From Lachnospira sp. (GTDB taxonomy: Bacteria; Bacillota; Clostridia; Lachnospirales; Lachnospiraceae): a stretch of 64,000 nucleotides of DNA. The notes beneath the pieces were generated by a model, which was not told the DNA's origin, did not search any database, and worked only from the letters and a program-made list of their open reading frames with translations. The stretch spans positions 106,362 through 170,361 of the forward strand of contig SVDX01000001.1 of NCBI GenBank assembly GCA_015057605.1. Direction: 5' to 3'. Shown piece after piece: positions 33,940 to 42,010 of the stretch (position 1 is its first letter; the number at the start of each line of letters is the position of its first letter). The position numbers and the translations under genes were made by a program.

Positions 33940-35358
33940 ATGAAGATATTTATTTCTCACTCGTCAAATGAGGCAAATATTGCAAATGAGTTGTGTAAGG
34001 TCGTTGAAAACAATGGCAATCAGTGCTTTTTGGCATCAAGGGATATTCGTTCTGGATTTCCATATGCTGAGGAAATTGCTAATGGAATCGATAGCTCAGA
34101 TGTAGTTTTGCTTATTATGTCTAAGGCGGCCAATCGTTCGCCACACGTACTTCGAGAGGTGGAAAGAGCGGTTACTAATAGTATTCCGATATTGGTGTAT
34201 ACGCTTGAGGAAGTTGAACTTACCAAGTCGATGGAATATTTTTTGATGACGCACCAATGGATGTTTGCGGGAAGAGACAGCTATGAGGATGTTATTAATA
34301 GCATTAACAATATAAAAAGTGGTGAAGTGGTATATGGCAAGAAGGTAAGTCTTGAAAATCCTAAGAAGAAGTCAGGGCTTGTTGTTGGAACTGTAGCCGC
34401 TCTACTCGTGGTCGCCATAACTGTTGGCGTGCTTATGTTTACAGGTATAGGAAAGAATAAAGGCGATAATAACACTGTGAAAACAACTGCTAATGAGACA
34501 AGCAGCACGCAAAATGTAGTGACCAATGCGCCTAGCGTTGAGACTACCAAGAAATTTGATGGCGAAATTCATTTAGGCGATACTATTGTGTTTGGAAGAT
34601 ATAATGGTGAAAATATTTATTGGCGCATTTTAAAGCTTAGTGAGGATAAGAAGTCTGCGGTTGTGATTTCGCGTGACGTGCTTACTATGAAGGCTTATGA
34701 TGTTGCTGAAAGTGGAAAATATAATTACAAGGACGGACAGAGCTATTATGCGACAGATTCGGATGCAGAGACTGATATGCAACTGCAAGCATTTGTAAGA
34801 GGCGATAGTAACTGGTACGAGTCGAATATTCGCACATGGCTTAATTCGGATAGAGAGGTTGTTGTATACGAGGGACAGGCTCCTGCATCGTCTGCTATGT
34901 CAGAGGGCAAGAATGGTTACGATGGTGAACCTGGATTTTTAAATGCATTTACACAGGTTGAGTTGGATGCCATACTTACAACTCAGTTAGAAACTAAGGA
35001 AAATGCGCTTAATGAAGGCGGTATGTTTATATCTGAAGATAAGGTGTTTTTATTATCTAAGGATGAACTTGTGTGGTTTGATGAAGCTAGAATATCTATG
35101 CTTGCTAAACCTACAAAAGCAGCCATTGATAAGAACGAGACTTCTTGGTACAAGGAATATTGCCTTGATTTTGGCGTAGAGAATATGATGTGGTGGCTTA
35201 GAGAGGTGGTACCAGGCTCTTCTTCTAAATGTTATTTAGTTGGCAATGGTTATTATGAAAAGAATATTTACGAGTGGGAAGTAGGCAAAGAAAGCTTTGG
35301 AATACGTCCTGCAATGACTATTGATTTGACTTCTGAATGTATAAGAATCGTTGAATGA
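33940..35358 (+). CDS. TIR domain protein with membrane helix and external DUF6273 domain
   Basis: A 472-residue protein with receptor-like layout. The TIR domain (1-130) starts FISHSSNE and has the probable NADase glutamate E73 in the SPHVLREVERA segment. A membrane helix (about 145-168) and a Thr/Ser/Asn linker (about 175-205) lead to an external domain (about 208-470) of DUF6273 type (GDTIVFGRYNGENIYWRIL, IRTWLN, FLLSKDE, WWLRE, FGIRPAM). If oriented as predicted, the TIR is cytosolic and the sensor outside. It could consume NAD+ or make a cyclic ADP-ribose signal after an outside trigger; this is inference. Confidence 0.85.
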   Translation: MKIFISHSSNEANIANELCKVVENNGNQCFLASRDIRSGFPYAEEIANGIDSSDVVLLIMSKAANRSPHVLREVERAVTNSIPILVYTLEEVELTKSMEYFLMTHQWMFAGRDSYEDVINSINNIKSGEVVYGKKVSLENPKKKSGLVVGTVAALLVVAITVGVLMFTGIGKNKGDNNTVKTTANETSSTQNVVTNAPSVETTKKFDGEIHLGDTIVFGRYNGENIYWRILKLSEDKKSAVVISRDVLTMKAYDVAESGKYNYKDGQSYYATDSDAETDMQLQAFVRGDSNWYESNIRTWLNSDREVVVYEGQAPASSAMSEGKNGYDGEPGFLNAFTQVELDAILTTQLETKENALNEGGMFISEDKVFLLSKDELVWFDEARISMLAKPTKAAIDKNETSWYKEYCLDFGVENMMWWLREVVPGSSSKCYLVGNGYYEKNIYEWEVGKESFGIRPAMTIDLTSECIRIVE

Positions 35359-35371
35359 AAACGAAAAAATG

Positions 35372-35400
35372 TTGTGAAAATAGATTACTTATGTTAGAAT
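35372..35400 (+). promoter_or_regulatory. promoter of the GAF-GGDEF gene
   Basis: TTGTGA, 17-nt spacer, TAGAAT with TGT before it. Confidence 0.6.
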
Positions 35401-35451
35401 ATGTATAGACAACTTGAATTTGGATAACTTGTAAGAATGGAGGTGTACCTT

Positions 35452-36426
35452 ATGTATGATAATGCAGAAGGTATGTTGCATGGCATTTTTCATTATATGA
35501 ATCTTTTGATTGGCGAGAAGGATTTTAATAAGACTATACGTATTTTGACAGATTTGGGAAGATTGTTGGTTAATTCTGACAGAGCTTCTTTCTGGTATTG
35601 GGATAAGGAAAAGGGACAGTATTGGACCTTGGCAAGCTCGGGTACGGAAAAGATTGTGGTGCCTGAAGGTAGTGGGATAATTGGTGCTGCGATTATGTCT
35701 AAGGAGACGATTATGATTGATAATCCATATGAGGATGAAAGATTTAATCAAGAGGTTGACAAGCAGACTGGTTATGTGACAAAGTCGATTCTTTGTATGC
35801 CTGTTAATAATGAGCAGGGCGAGGTTATTGGTGCTTATCAGGCTATTAATAAGCTTGATGCAGATTGCTTTAACAATGAGGATATGAGTCGTCTTGCGCT
35901 TGCAGCAGTATATTGTGGTAAGGTGCTTGAGGCGCATTTGTTGCAAAATATAAGCAGAGTTGATAAACTTACTGGACTTAAAAATAGACACATTTTTGAT
36001 GAAGTTTATAGAAATGCTGTTGTAGACGGTACTAAGCCAGTGGCTTTGATTATGTGCGACATTGATTTCTTTAAGAAGGTTAATGATAATTATGGTCACA
36101 ATGGTGGCGATTCAGTGCTTATTAACATTTCTAAGATTTTGCTTGGATGTGTGGGACAGGATGGCACTGTTATACGTTGGGGCGGCGAAGAATTTTTATT
36201 AGTTTTGCCTGATTGTGATTTGGAGAAGGCGATTGTTATGGCGGAGCTGATACGAAGAAAGGTTGAGACAGCGATGTTTATATATGGTGAGCATCATATT
36301 AAGGTTACGATGTCGTTTGGACTTACCAATATTGATGAGAATCTTTCTTCTGATGACAATGTCAGAAAAGCAGATGAAAAGCTTTATTTATCAAAGGCTA
36401 ATGGACGAAATAGAATAACATACTAA
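35452..36426 (+). CDS. GAF domain diguanylate cyclase
   Basis: A 324-residue soluble protein with a GAF sensor (about 15-160) and an active-type GGDEF domain (about 170-324) with GGEEF. No RxxD inhibitory site is visible at the usual place. It probably makes c-di-GMP in response to a small ligand or redox change. The ATG at 35452 is used; a longer frame begins at 35437 but would include the GGAGGTG ribosome site. It has its own promoter and likely reads into the TIR and cyclase genes. Confidence 0.92.
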   Translation: MYDNAEGMLHGIFHYMNLLIGEKDFNKTIRILTDLGRLLVNSDRASFWYWDKEKGQYWTLASSGTEKIVVPEGSGIIGAAIMSKETIMIDNPYEDERFNQEVDKQTGYVTKSILCMPVNNEQGEVIGAYQAINKLDADCFNNEDMSRLALAAVYCGKVLEAHLLQNISRVDKLTGLKNRHIFDEVYRNAVVDGTKPVALIMCDIDFFKKVNDNYGHNGGDSVLINISKILLGCVGQDGTVIRWGGEEFLLVLPDCDLEKAIVMAELIRRKVETAMFIYGEHHIKVTMSFGLTNIDENLSSDDNVRKADEKLYLSKANGRNRITY

Positions 36427-36445
36427 GATAAAAGTGAGGAATTAT

Positions 36446-37174
36446 ATGGCGAAAACGGTATTTATAAGTTATAGTTCCTACAACGACTTATTTGTTAATA
36501 GGATTATTGAGATGATTGAGAAGGCGGGGCTTTTGTATTGGAAGGCACCCGAGATGATTCCTGCGGGCTCTAATTATGCTAAGGAGATTCCAAAGGCGAT
36601 ACAGAGCTGCGATATATTTTTGCTTGTCGTATCTAAGGAATCACAAGAGTCTATCTGGGTTGAAAAAGAGGTCGATAGTGCGATTAATTACCGTAAGGCG
36701 ATTGTGCCTGTTAAAATTGATGATGAACCGCTCAATGATATGTACAAATTTTATTTAAATAATGTGCAGATGATTTCTTTTATGGATGAGAAGGATAAGC
36801 TGTGTAAGCTTTTAGAGAATTCCAACGGTAATACGGGCGTACGTTATATTGTGGAACAAAGTAGTGGCAATAAACAGGATATGGAAAGTCGCAAGGAAAA
36901 TATACGAATTCAAAATACATTTACGCTTAATAAGGCGCCAGTCGAGTGCGAATATTGTCAGGGAGCACTTGAAAAGGTGTCTATGGGTGTTTACAGATGC
37001 ACCATCTGTGGTAGAGAAAGCTATGATTATTTCCAAAAGGTTAAGAGATATTTACAGGAAAATGGCCCGACAAATGCAGTGATTATTTCTAAGGATACGG
37101 GTGTGCCAAAGCAGGCAATTGATTATTTCTTAAAGGAAGAGTACCTTGATATCTTCAAGGGCGGAAGAAGGTAA
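36446..37174 (+). CDS. soluble TIR domain protein with zinc ribbon
   Basis: A 242-residue protein with a TIR domain (1-125; VFISYSSYND, probable catalytic E75 in SIWVEKEVDSA), a zinc ribbon with C166/C169 and C183/C186, and a C-terminal helical part (about 195-240) that could be a winged helix (YLQENGPTNAVIISKDTGVPKQAIDYFLKE). GAGGA lies 8 nt before the ATG at 36446. The cyclase gene follows after 3 nt. It may be an NADase effector or an adaptor; there is no clear cyclic-nucleotide-binding domain. Confidence 0.87.
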   Translation: MAKTVFISYSSYNDLFVNRIIEMIEKAGLLYWKAPEMIPAGSNYAKEIPKAIQSCDIFLLVVSKESQESIWVEKEVDSAINYRKAIVPVKIDDEPLNDMYKFYLNNVQMISFMDEKDKLCKLLENSNGNTGVRYIVEQSSGNKQDMESRKENIRIQNTFTLNKAPVECEYCQGALEKVSMGVYRCTICGRESYDYFQKVKRYLQENGPTNAVIISKDTGVPKQAIDYFLKEEYLDIFKGGRR

Positions 37175-37177
37175 TTT

Positions 37178-38674
37178 ATGGAAAAGAATATATGGGTGAT
37201 TACTGATAACAAAAAAGATGCATTAAGTGCGCAACGTGGTATCAATGCTACTGGTAGTATGCGTGCTATATGTGTGTTGTCATACGAAGCTTTAGAAAAG
37301 CTTTTATCACCTTGCAAAAATATGCCATCTCTTATTGTAATTGATTATGAAATGTCTATAAAGGAGGAATTTCGGTCTTTGTCGCTTGTAAAATGCAAGC
37401 AGATATTGGCTGGGGTTCCTTTGTTTTTTATGGCAGCAGCAAGTGATGAAAAAACACTTGATGAATGCTATAGGTTAGGCGCATTGGCTGTTCTTAAAAA
37501 GCCGTTTAATGAGCTTGGCGTTGAGCGTATTGAGCGTATGGCGTGGCAGTTTGATGTAGCTAAGAATACTGAGAGAAAGCTTGAAAAGCAGGCTATGGAT
37601 TTGCGTGCGGCAAGAGAAATAGAGCGCCTTAATAAGCAGCTTGAAGCGAGAAATGACCTTTTATATAAGGTGTTTGGACGATATTTTTCTGACGAGGTTA
37701 TGGAACGCATTTTTAATGATCCGGCAGGTATTACCATTGGTGGTGATAAGCTTGATATGACTGTAATGATGGCGGATTTACGTGGATTTACGGCGATGTC
37801 ACAAAGCCTTGATCCTGATGCGATGTTGGATATTTTGAATTATTATTTTAGTAGTATGGTTGAGGTCATCACAAGGTACAAGGGCACTGTTATTGAATTT
37901 TTGGGCGATGGTATTTTGGCTGTATTTGGTGCACCTATAAAAATTGAGGATCACACTGAAAATGCTATAGCTGCGGCAATTATGATGCAAAATGAAATGA
38001 TTTCAGTTAATGAATATTGCAAACGAAGAGGCATTGAACCTCTCAATATGGGCGTTGGTATTCATAGAGGCAATGTATTTATTGGAAATATCGGCTCTAA
38101 CAAGGTTATGCGCTACAATGTTATTGGGCGTATTGTAAATGAATGTTCCAGGGTGGAAAGCTTTAGTGTAGGCGGACAGGTTTTAGTGTCTGATTCTACG
38201 CTTTTAAAGCTTAATTGTGGTTATGAAACGCGCGAAGAAATCATTGAAATCAAAGCAAAGGGAGTTGAGACTCCTATTAAGGTATACGATGTGTATAAGC
38301 TTTTAGAACCATATGAGTGCAAGATTATCGAAACTGAGGAAATGAAGCTTTACAATGTTAATCGTGAAATTACTGTTGAAATATACACCATTATTGATAA
38401 GATGGTAAGCTTAAAGCCGATTGTTGCGGATGTAAAAGCATTTTCCTATAAAAATGCAATTGTGGAATATTATGGGCGAAAGCGCCTTAATCTATATACA
38501 GACGTTAAGGTGGTGGCTAAGGATACCACCGGAAAGGTGCTTTTTGATGACGTATACGCCAAGGTAAGAGCGAAGTCATGTGAAGCGATTAAATTGCATT
38601 TTACGCATATTAACGGTGACTTCCAGTATCTTATAGAGCAGCTTGCTAAGGAAGAGGAGGCGATAGAGTCATGA
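37178..38674 (+). CDS. receiver-domain class III adenylate/guanylate cyclase
   Basis: 498 residues: a receiver-like domain (1-118) with D10, possible phospho-acceptor D56 and K107/K108; a coiled coil (about 128-165); a complete class III cyclase domain (about 190-360) with D200 (ADLRGFT), D244 (LGDGILAVFG), N321 and R325 (GRIVNECSRVE); and a C-terminal beta-rich domain (about 385-490), perhaps PilZ-like. Unlike the cyclase at 26.3 kb all catalytic residues are in one domain, so it would act as a homodimer. Product unknown, cAMP likely. It overlaps the next gene by 4 nt. Confidence 0.9.
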   Translation: MEKNIWVITDNKKDALSAQRGINATGSMRAICVLSYEALEKLLSPCKNMPSLIVIDYEMSIKEEFRSLSLVKCKQILAGVPLFFMAAASDEKTLDECYRLGALAVLKKPFNELGVERIERMAWQFDVAKNTERKLEKQAMDLRAAREIERLNKQLEARNDLLYKVFGRYFSDEVMERIFNDPAGITIGGDKLDMTVMMADLRGFTAMSQSLDPDAMLDILNYYFSSMVEVITRYKGTVIEFLGDGILAVFGAPIKIEDHTENAIAAAIMMQNEMISVNEYCKRRGIEPLNMGVGIHRGNVFIGNIGSNKVMRYNVIGRIVNECSRVESFSVGGQVLVSDSTLLKLNCGYETREEIIEIKAKGVETPIKVYDVYKLLEPYECKIIETEEMKLYNVNREITVEIYTIIDKMVSLKPIVADVKAFSYKNAIVEYYGRKRLNLYTDVKVVAKDTTGKVLFDDVYAKVRAKSCEAIKLHFTHINGDFQYLIEQLAKEEEAIES

Positions 38675-39573
38675 ATGCAAGAAAACAGGATTTTTTAATT
38701 GAAAATGTGGATGATATAAGTGTTTTGGAGCGTAGCAACGAGGAATTGTTTGCGGATAAGTCTTGCCTTTATCTTTTGCTTATATGTAAGGAGCAATATG
38801 AGGTTAAGGTTTTATTTTTGAGCCATTCAAAGCTTGTACGTGCAGTTGAAATACTTGAATTTATGCTTTCTGAATTTGGACTTGTAAAGGGTGACGCAAG
38901 CAGGGCTAATGCGTGCATTTCGCAGGCTATTTTAAACAGTCTTGTTACAGATGCGGAGTTTAGTACAGAAGCTATGTATTTTGACAGCCTTATTGATAGC
39001 TATCTTGAGGACACTGCATTTATTATGGCATATGATTTTGCAAGGGAAAATGCAGATGTTATATATTCGCTGCCTTTATATGTAAAAAGAAAGGTAAAAT
39101 GGGCTGTTGTTAAGAGTGTGGACATTGTAAATGCAGGCGAAAGCTTTATAATTAAGTCGCTTGAAAATGAATCGGGAGAGGCTGTGGTTGCAAGCAATAA
39201 TTCGTACATTATGGTTGGATGTCGTGGCGAGATATATGAGATTACAAAGGATAAATTTGATAAAAGCTATGAAATGTCTGACGAGAAGCTTGATGTATTT
39301 GAACAGATGCTTGATTTTATTCCAGAGGTTAAGAGTTGTAAAACGGGCGAATATGTTTCAATTGACGATAGGGCGCATATTTGCTATCCAAAGCAGGATG
39401 CAAAAATATATGCGATGCGCCTAAATTACAGGACTAAGATATTTCAAAGAGACGGTGATGGAGAATATTTTCTTGGAAGACCGGGAGATTATATGGCTGT
39501 AAGAGCGGATGATATTGGCGATATGTACATTATTCAAAAGGATGTTTTTGAATATACCTATGAAATGATATAG
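38671..39573 (+). CDS. hypothetical protein with two PGDY-type repeats
   Basis: A 300-residue protein translated through an ATGA overlap with the cyclase gene. Its second half contains two related segments, each with a strand-rich core and the ending YEITKDKFDKSYEM or YIIQKDVFEYTYEM; the second also has RPGDYMAVRADD. Similar PGDY...F..TYE segments occur in phage and bacterial proteins of unknown role. No enzyme motif is seen. Coupling to the cyclase suggests a regulator or target of its product. Confidence 0.6.
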   Translation: MNARKQDFLIENVDDISVLERSNEELFADKSCLYLLLICKEQYEVKVLFLSHSKLVRAVEILEFMLSEFGLVKGDASRANACISQAILNSLVTDAEFSTEAMYFDSLIDSYLEDTAFIMAYDFARENADVIYSLPLYVKRKVKWAVVKSVDIVNAGESFIIKSLENESGEAVVASNNSYIMVGCRGEIYEITKDKFDKSYEMSDEKLDVFEQMLDFIPEVKSCKTGEYVSIDDRAHICYPKQDAKIYAMRLNYRTKIFQRDGDGEYFLGRPGDYMAVRADDIGDMYIIQKDVFEYTYEMI

Positions 39574-39577
39574 TTTT

Positions 39578-39602
39578 AAACTATGACTACCAATAGTTTT
39601 TA
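39578..39602 (+). terminator. weak terminator of the signalling cluster
   Basis: AAACTAT pairs with ATAGTTT around an 8-nt loop, then TTTAT. Confidence 0.5.
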
Positions 39603-39675
39603 TGGATTTTTCTATGTGTCTGTGTTATAGTATAATTACTTTGATTTAAATGGATACTGGAAAGGATAAATGAAG

Positions 39676-40533
39676 ATGCAGATTAGCAAGATTTTTGAAA
39701 AGAAAAAGCCGGTGTTATCGTTTGAGATTTTTCCACCTAAGCGTGATACTGCAATTAAAAATATTGATGAGACATTGAAGGTTTTAGCGCAGTTAAATCC
39801 TGATTTTATAAGTGTTACTTTTGGTGCAGGGGGAAGTGCGGTTAATAATCTTACAGTGGAGCTTGCAAAGAAGATTAAGAATGAATATGGTATCGAGCCG
39901 TTAGTGCATTTGACATGTCTTAACTATACTAAGAATGAAATTTTAACTATTTTAGAAGAACTTGATAAGAATGATATACATAATATTTTAGCGCTTAGAG
40001 GTGATAAGAATCCTAATTATGAGCCAAAGCTTGAGTTTAATTACGCTTCGGATTTGGTTAAATTTATTAAGGAACAGGATATGGCTTTTCATGTAAGTGG
40101 GGCGTGCTATCCAGAGTGCCATCTTGAGTCTAAGAATCGTGTTGAGGATATTAAGAATTTAAAGACTAAGGTTGATGCTGGTGTGGAACATTTGATTTCA
40201 CAGCTTTTCCTTGACAATGAAGCATTTTACAGATTTGTTGAAAATGTTCGCGTAGCAGGAATTGATGCGCCTATTGAAGCGGGAATTATGCCGGTTATTA
40301 ACAAAGCACAGATTGAGAGAATGGTTAATCTTTGCGGCGCAAGCCTTCCTGAAAAGTTTAAAAATATTATTAACAAATACGAGGATGAAGCCCTATATGA
40401 AGCAGGCATGGTATATGCGGCTAACCAGATTGTGGAGCTTATTGCTAATGGTGTTGATGGAATTCACGTGTACACAATGAATAATCCAAATGTAGCAAAG
40501 AGAATTTGTGACACTATAAAATATTTTGTATAA
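39676..40533 (+). CDS. metF: methylenetetrahydrofolate reductase
   Basis: A 285-residue FAD enzyme of one-carbon metabolism that reduces 5,10-methylene-THF to 5-methyl-THF for methionine synthesis. Visible family marks are FEIFPPK near the start, the catalytic Glu in that motif, VHLTC, LALRGD and GIMP. AAAGGA lies 9 nt before the ATG at 39676, so I prefer it to the ATG two codons earlier. A possible -10 (TATAAT at 39631) precedes it. Monocistronic or with the small gene that follows 46 nt later. Confidence 0.95.
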   Translation: MQISKIFEKKKPVLSFEIFPPKRDTAIKNIDETLKVLAQLNPDFISVTFGAGGSAVNNLTVELAKKIKNEYGIEPLVHLTCLNYTKNEILTILEELDKNDIHNILALRGDKNPNYEPKLEFNYASDLVKFIKEQDMAFHVSGACYPECHLESKNRVEDIKNLKTKVDAGVEHLISQLFLDNEAFYRFVENVRVAGIDAPIEAGIMPVINKAQIERMVNLCGASLPEKFKNIINKYEDEALYEAGMVYAANQIVELIANGVDGIHVYTMNNPNVAKRICDTIKYFV

Positions 40534-40579
40534 AAATGGATTTCATTTGGCATACTAAATTAAAAAGGAGGTATGCAAA

Positions 40580-41008
40580 ATGAATAGTGATTCAATTAAT
40601 TTATTAAAGGAATGTAATGCTGGCTGTAAATCAGCAGTTAACAGCATGCGACAGATTAAGGAATATGTTGTGGATGAGCGTCTTACAACATTAATTGACA
40701 AATATACTAAGAAATATGAGCATCTCGGAGAAAAATTTCACGAGGTGCTCAATGAACATTCAGAGCCGGAAAAGGACCCTAATACTATGGCGGCTGCATT
40801 TGCATCTATGGGAACAGAGATTAAGCTTATGCTAAATAACGAGCCTCATAGAGTAGCGAAGCTTTTGATGGATGGCTGCAATATGGCGATTAAATCGATT
40901 AGCGATTATGTTATGCAGTACGACGAGGCTGACGAAGACAGTGTAAAGGCTGCTAATGATTTAATTGACATTGCAGTTGATTTTATGAAGGATTTAGAAG
41001 AGTGTTAA
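40580..41008 (+). CDS. four-helix-bundle protein, DUF2383-like
   Basis: 142 residues, wholly helical by pattern, of ferritin-like four-helix type (NLLKECNAGCKSAVNSM, ERLTTLIDKYTKKYEHLGEKFHEVL, GTEIKLML, GCNMAIKSISDYV, DLIDIAVDFMKDLEE). Family resemblance to DUF2383 is likely but the metal ligands cannot be confirmed. AGGAGG precedes the ATG. The stop codon lies inside the first of four Pho-box-like repeats. Confidence 0.7.
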   Translation: MNSDSINLLKECNAGCKSAVNSMRQIKEYVVDERLTTLIDKYTKKYEHLGEKFHEVLNEHSEPEKDPNTMAAAFASMGTEIKLMLNNEPHRVAKLLMDGCNMAIKSISDYVMQYDEADEDSVKAANDLIDIAVDFMKDLEEC

Positions 41009-41041
41009 ACTCTTGTTAAAGTTTTGTTGAAGTTTTGTTAA
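41003..41041. promoter_or_regulatory. four direct repeats TGTTRA, 11-bp spaced (Pho-box-like)
   Basis: TGTTAA, TGTTAA, TGTTGA and TGTTAA begin at 41003, 41014, 41025 and 41036. On the minus strand they read TTAACA/TCAACA every 11 bp, the pattern bound by PhoP/PhoB dimers. They lie just upstream of the degV promoter region. Confidence 0.65.
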
Positions 41042-41067
41042 TATGTATGGAAAAGTAAATGTTTTTA

Positions 41068-41076
41068 TGTTAAAAT
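41068..41076 (+). promoter_or_regulatory. extended -10 of the degV promoter
   Basis: TGTTAAAAT with a poor -35 (TGGAAA at 41048), which would suit an activator-dependent promoter next to the Pho-box-like array. Confidence 0.45.
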
Positions 41077-41109
41077 AATTTTATTCAAAAGATTGAATGG
41101 AGTGACGTT

Positions 41110-41976
41110 ATGATAAAGATATTTGCTGACAGTACATGCGATTTGAATGATGATCAGATAAAGGATAATGATATTACTATAATTCCTTTGTTTATAGTGT
41201 TGGGTGAAGAATCCTATAAGGATCGTTATGAAATAACACCAAATGAGATATACAAGTGGTCTGATGCTAATAAGACTACACCTAAGACTGCGTGTCGTTC
41301 TATTGCAGACACAATGGATGAGTTTAAAAAGGCTTTAGATAATGGCGATGAGATTATAGCATTTACTATTTCGTCGGATATGTCAGGCACTAACAATACA
41401 ATGAATCTTGCAGCGAGTGAGCTTGAAGCTGAAGATAGAATCAGTATTATTGATTCAAGAAGTCTTTCAACAGGTATAGGGCTTCAGATTTTAAAGGCAT
41501 GTGAGCTTGCAAAGCAAGGAAAGTCAAGAAGTGAGATTGTAAATGAACTTGCGGATATTACACCAAGGGTAAGAGCAAGTTTTGTAGTTGATACACTTAC
41601 TTATCTTCATCGTGGAGGACGTTGTAGTTCTACAGCAGCATTATTTGGAAATGCTTTATCGCTTAAGCCTAAAATCATTGTTAAGAATGGAAAGATGGAG
41701 GCTACAACTAAGTACAGAGGCAAGATAGACAAGGTTATTGAAAAATATGCTAAAAACCTTGAGGAGAATCTTTTGAAGGCAGATTCGTCAAGAGTATTTA
41801 TTACTCACTCAGGTAATTGTGAGGAAGCGGTTAATAATGTTGAAGCATATTTAAAAGGACTTAATTACTTTAAGGAGATAGTGATTACCCGCGCTGGTGG
41901 CGTTATTTCAAGCCACTGCGGACCTGGAACATTAGGCGTATTATTTATAGCAGATAGTAAAGATGCAGAATATTAA
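41110..41976 (+). CDS. DegV family fatty-acid-binding protein
   Basis: 288 residues with the DegV marks: DSTCDL at the N-terminus, the middle TISSDMSGT segment that holds the fatty-acid head group, and HRGGRCSS. DegV/FakB proteins carry fatty acids to FakA kinase for phospholipid synthesis. No fakA is adjacent. GGAG precedes the ATG. Expression may depend on phosphate state if the upstream repeats are real Pho boxes. Confidence 0.93.
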   Translation: MIKIFADSTCDLNDDQIKDNDITIIPLFIVLGEESYKDRYEITPNEIYKWSDANKTTPKTACRSIADTMDEFKKALDNGDEIIAFTISSDMSGTNNTMNLAASELEAEDRISIIDSRSLSTGIGLQILKACELAKQGKSRSEIVNELADITPRVRASFVVDTLTYLHRGGRCSSTAALFGNALSLKPKIIVKNGKMEATTKYRGKIDKVIEKYAKNLEENLLKADSSRVFITHSGNCEEAVNNVEAYLKGLNYFKEIVITRAGGVISSHCGPGTLGVLFIADSKDAEY

Positions 41977-41981
41977 ATTTT

Positions 41982-42010
41982 AAGAGCGGTTCGATTGAAC
42001 CGCTCTTTGT
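41982..42010. terminator. bidirectional terminator between degV and the minus-strand gene
   Basis: AAGAGCGGTTC pairs perfectly with GAACCGCTCTT around GATT; T- and A-rich flanks serve both converging genes. Confidence 0.88.

Noticed and set aside
35389..36099. 236-codon minus-strand frame opposite the GAF-GGDEF gene
   Set aside because: Antisense shadow; the plus strand has a complete GAF-GGDEF protein with ribosome site and promoter.
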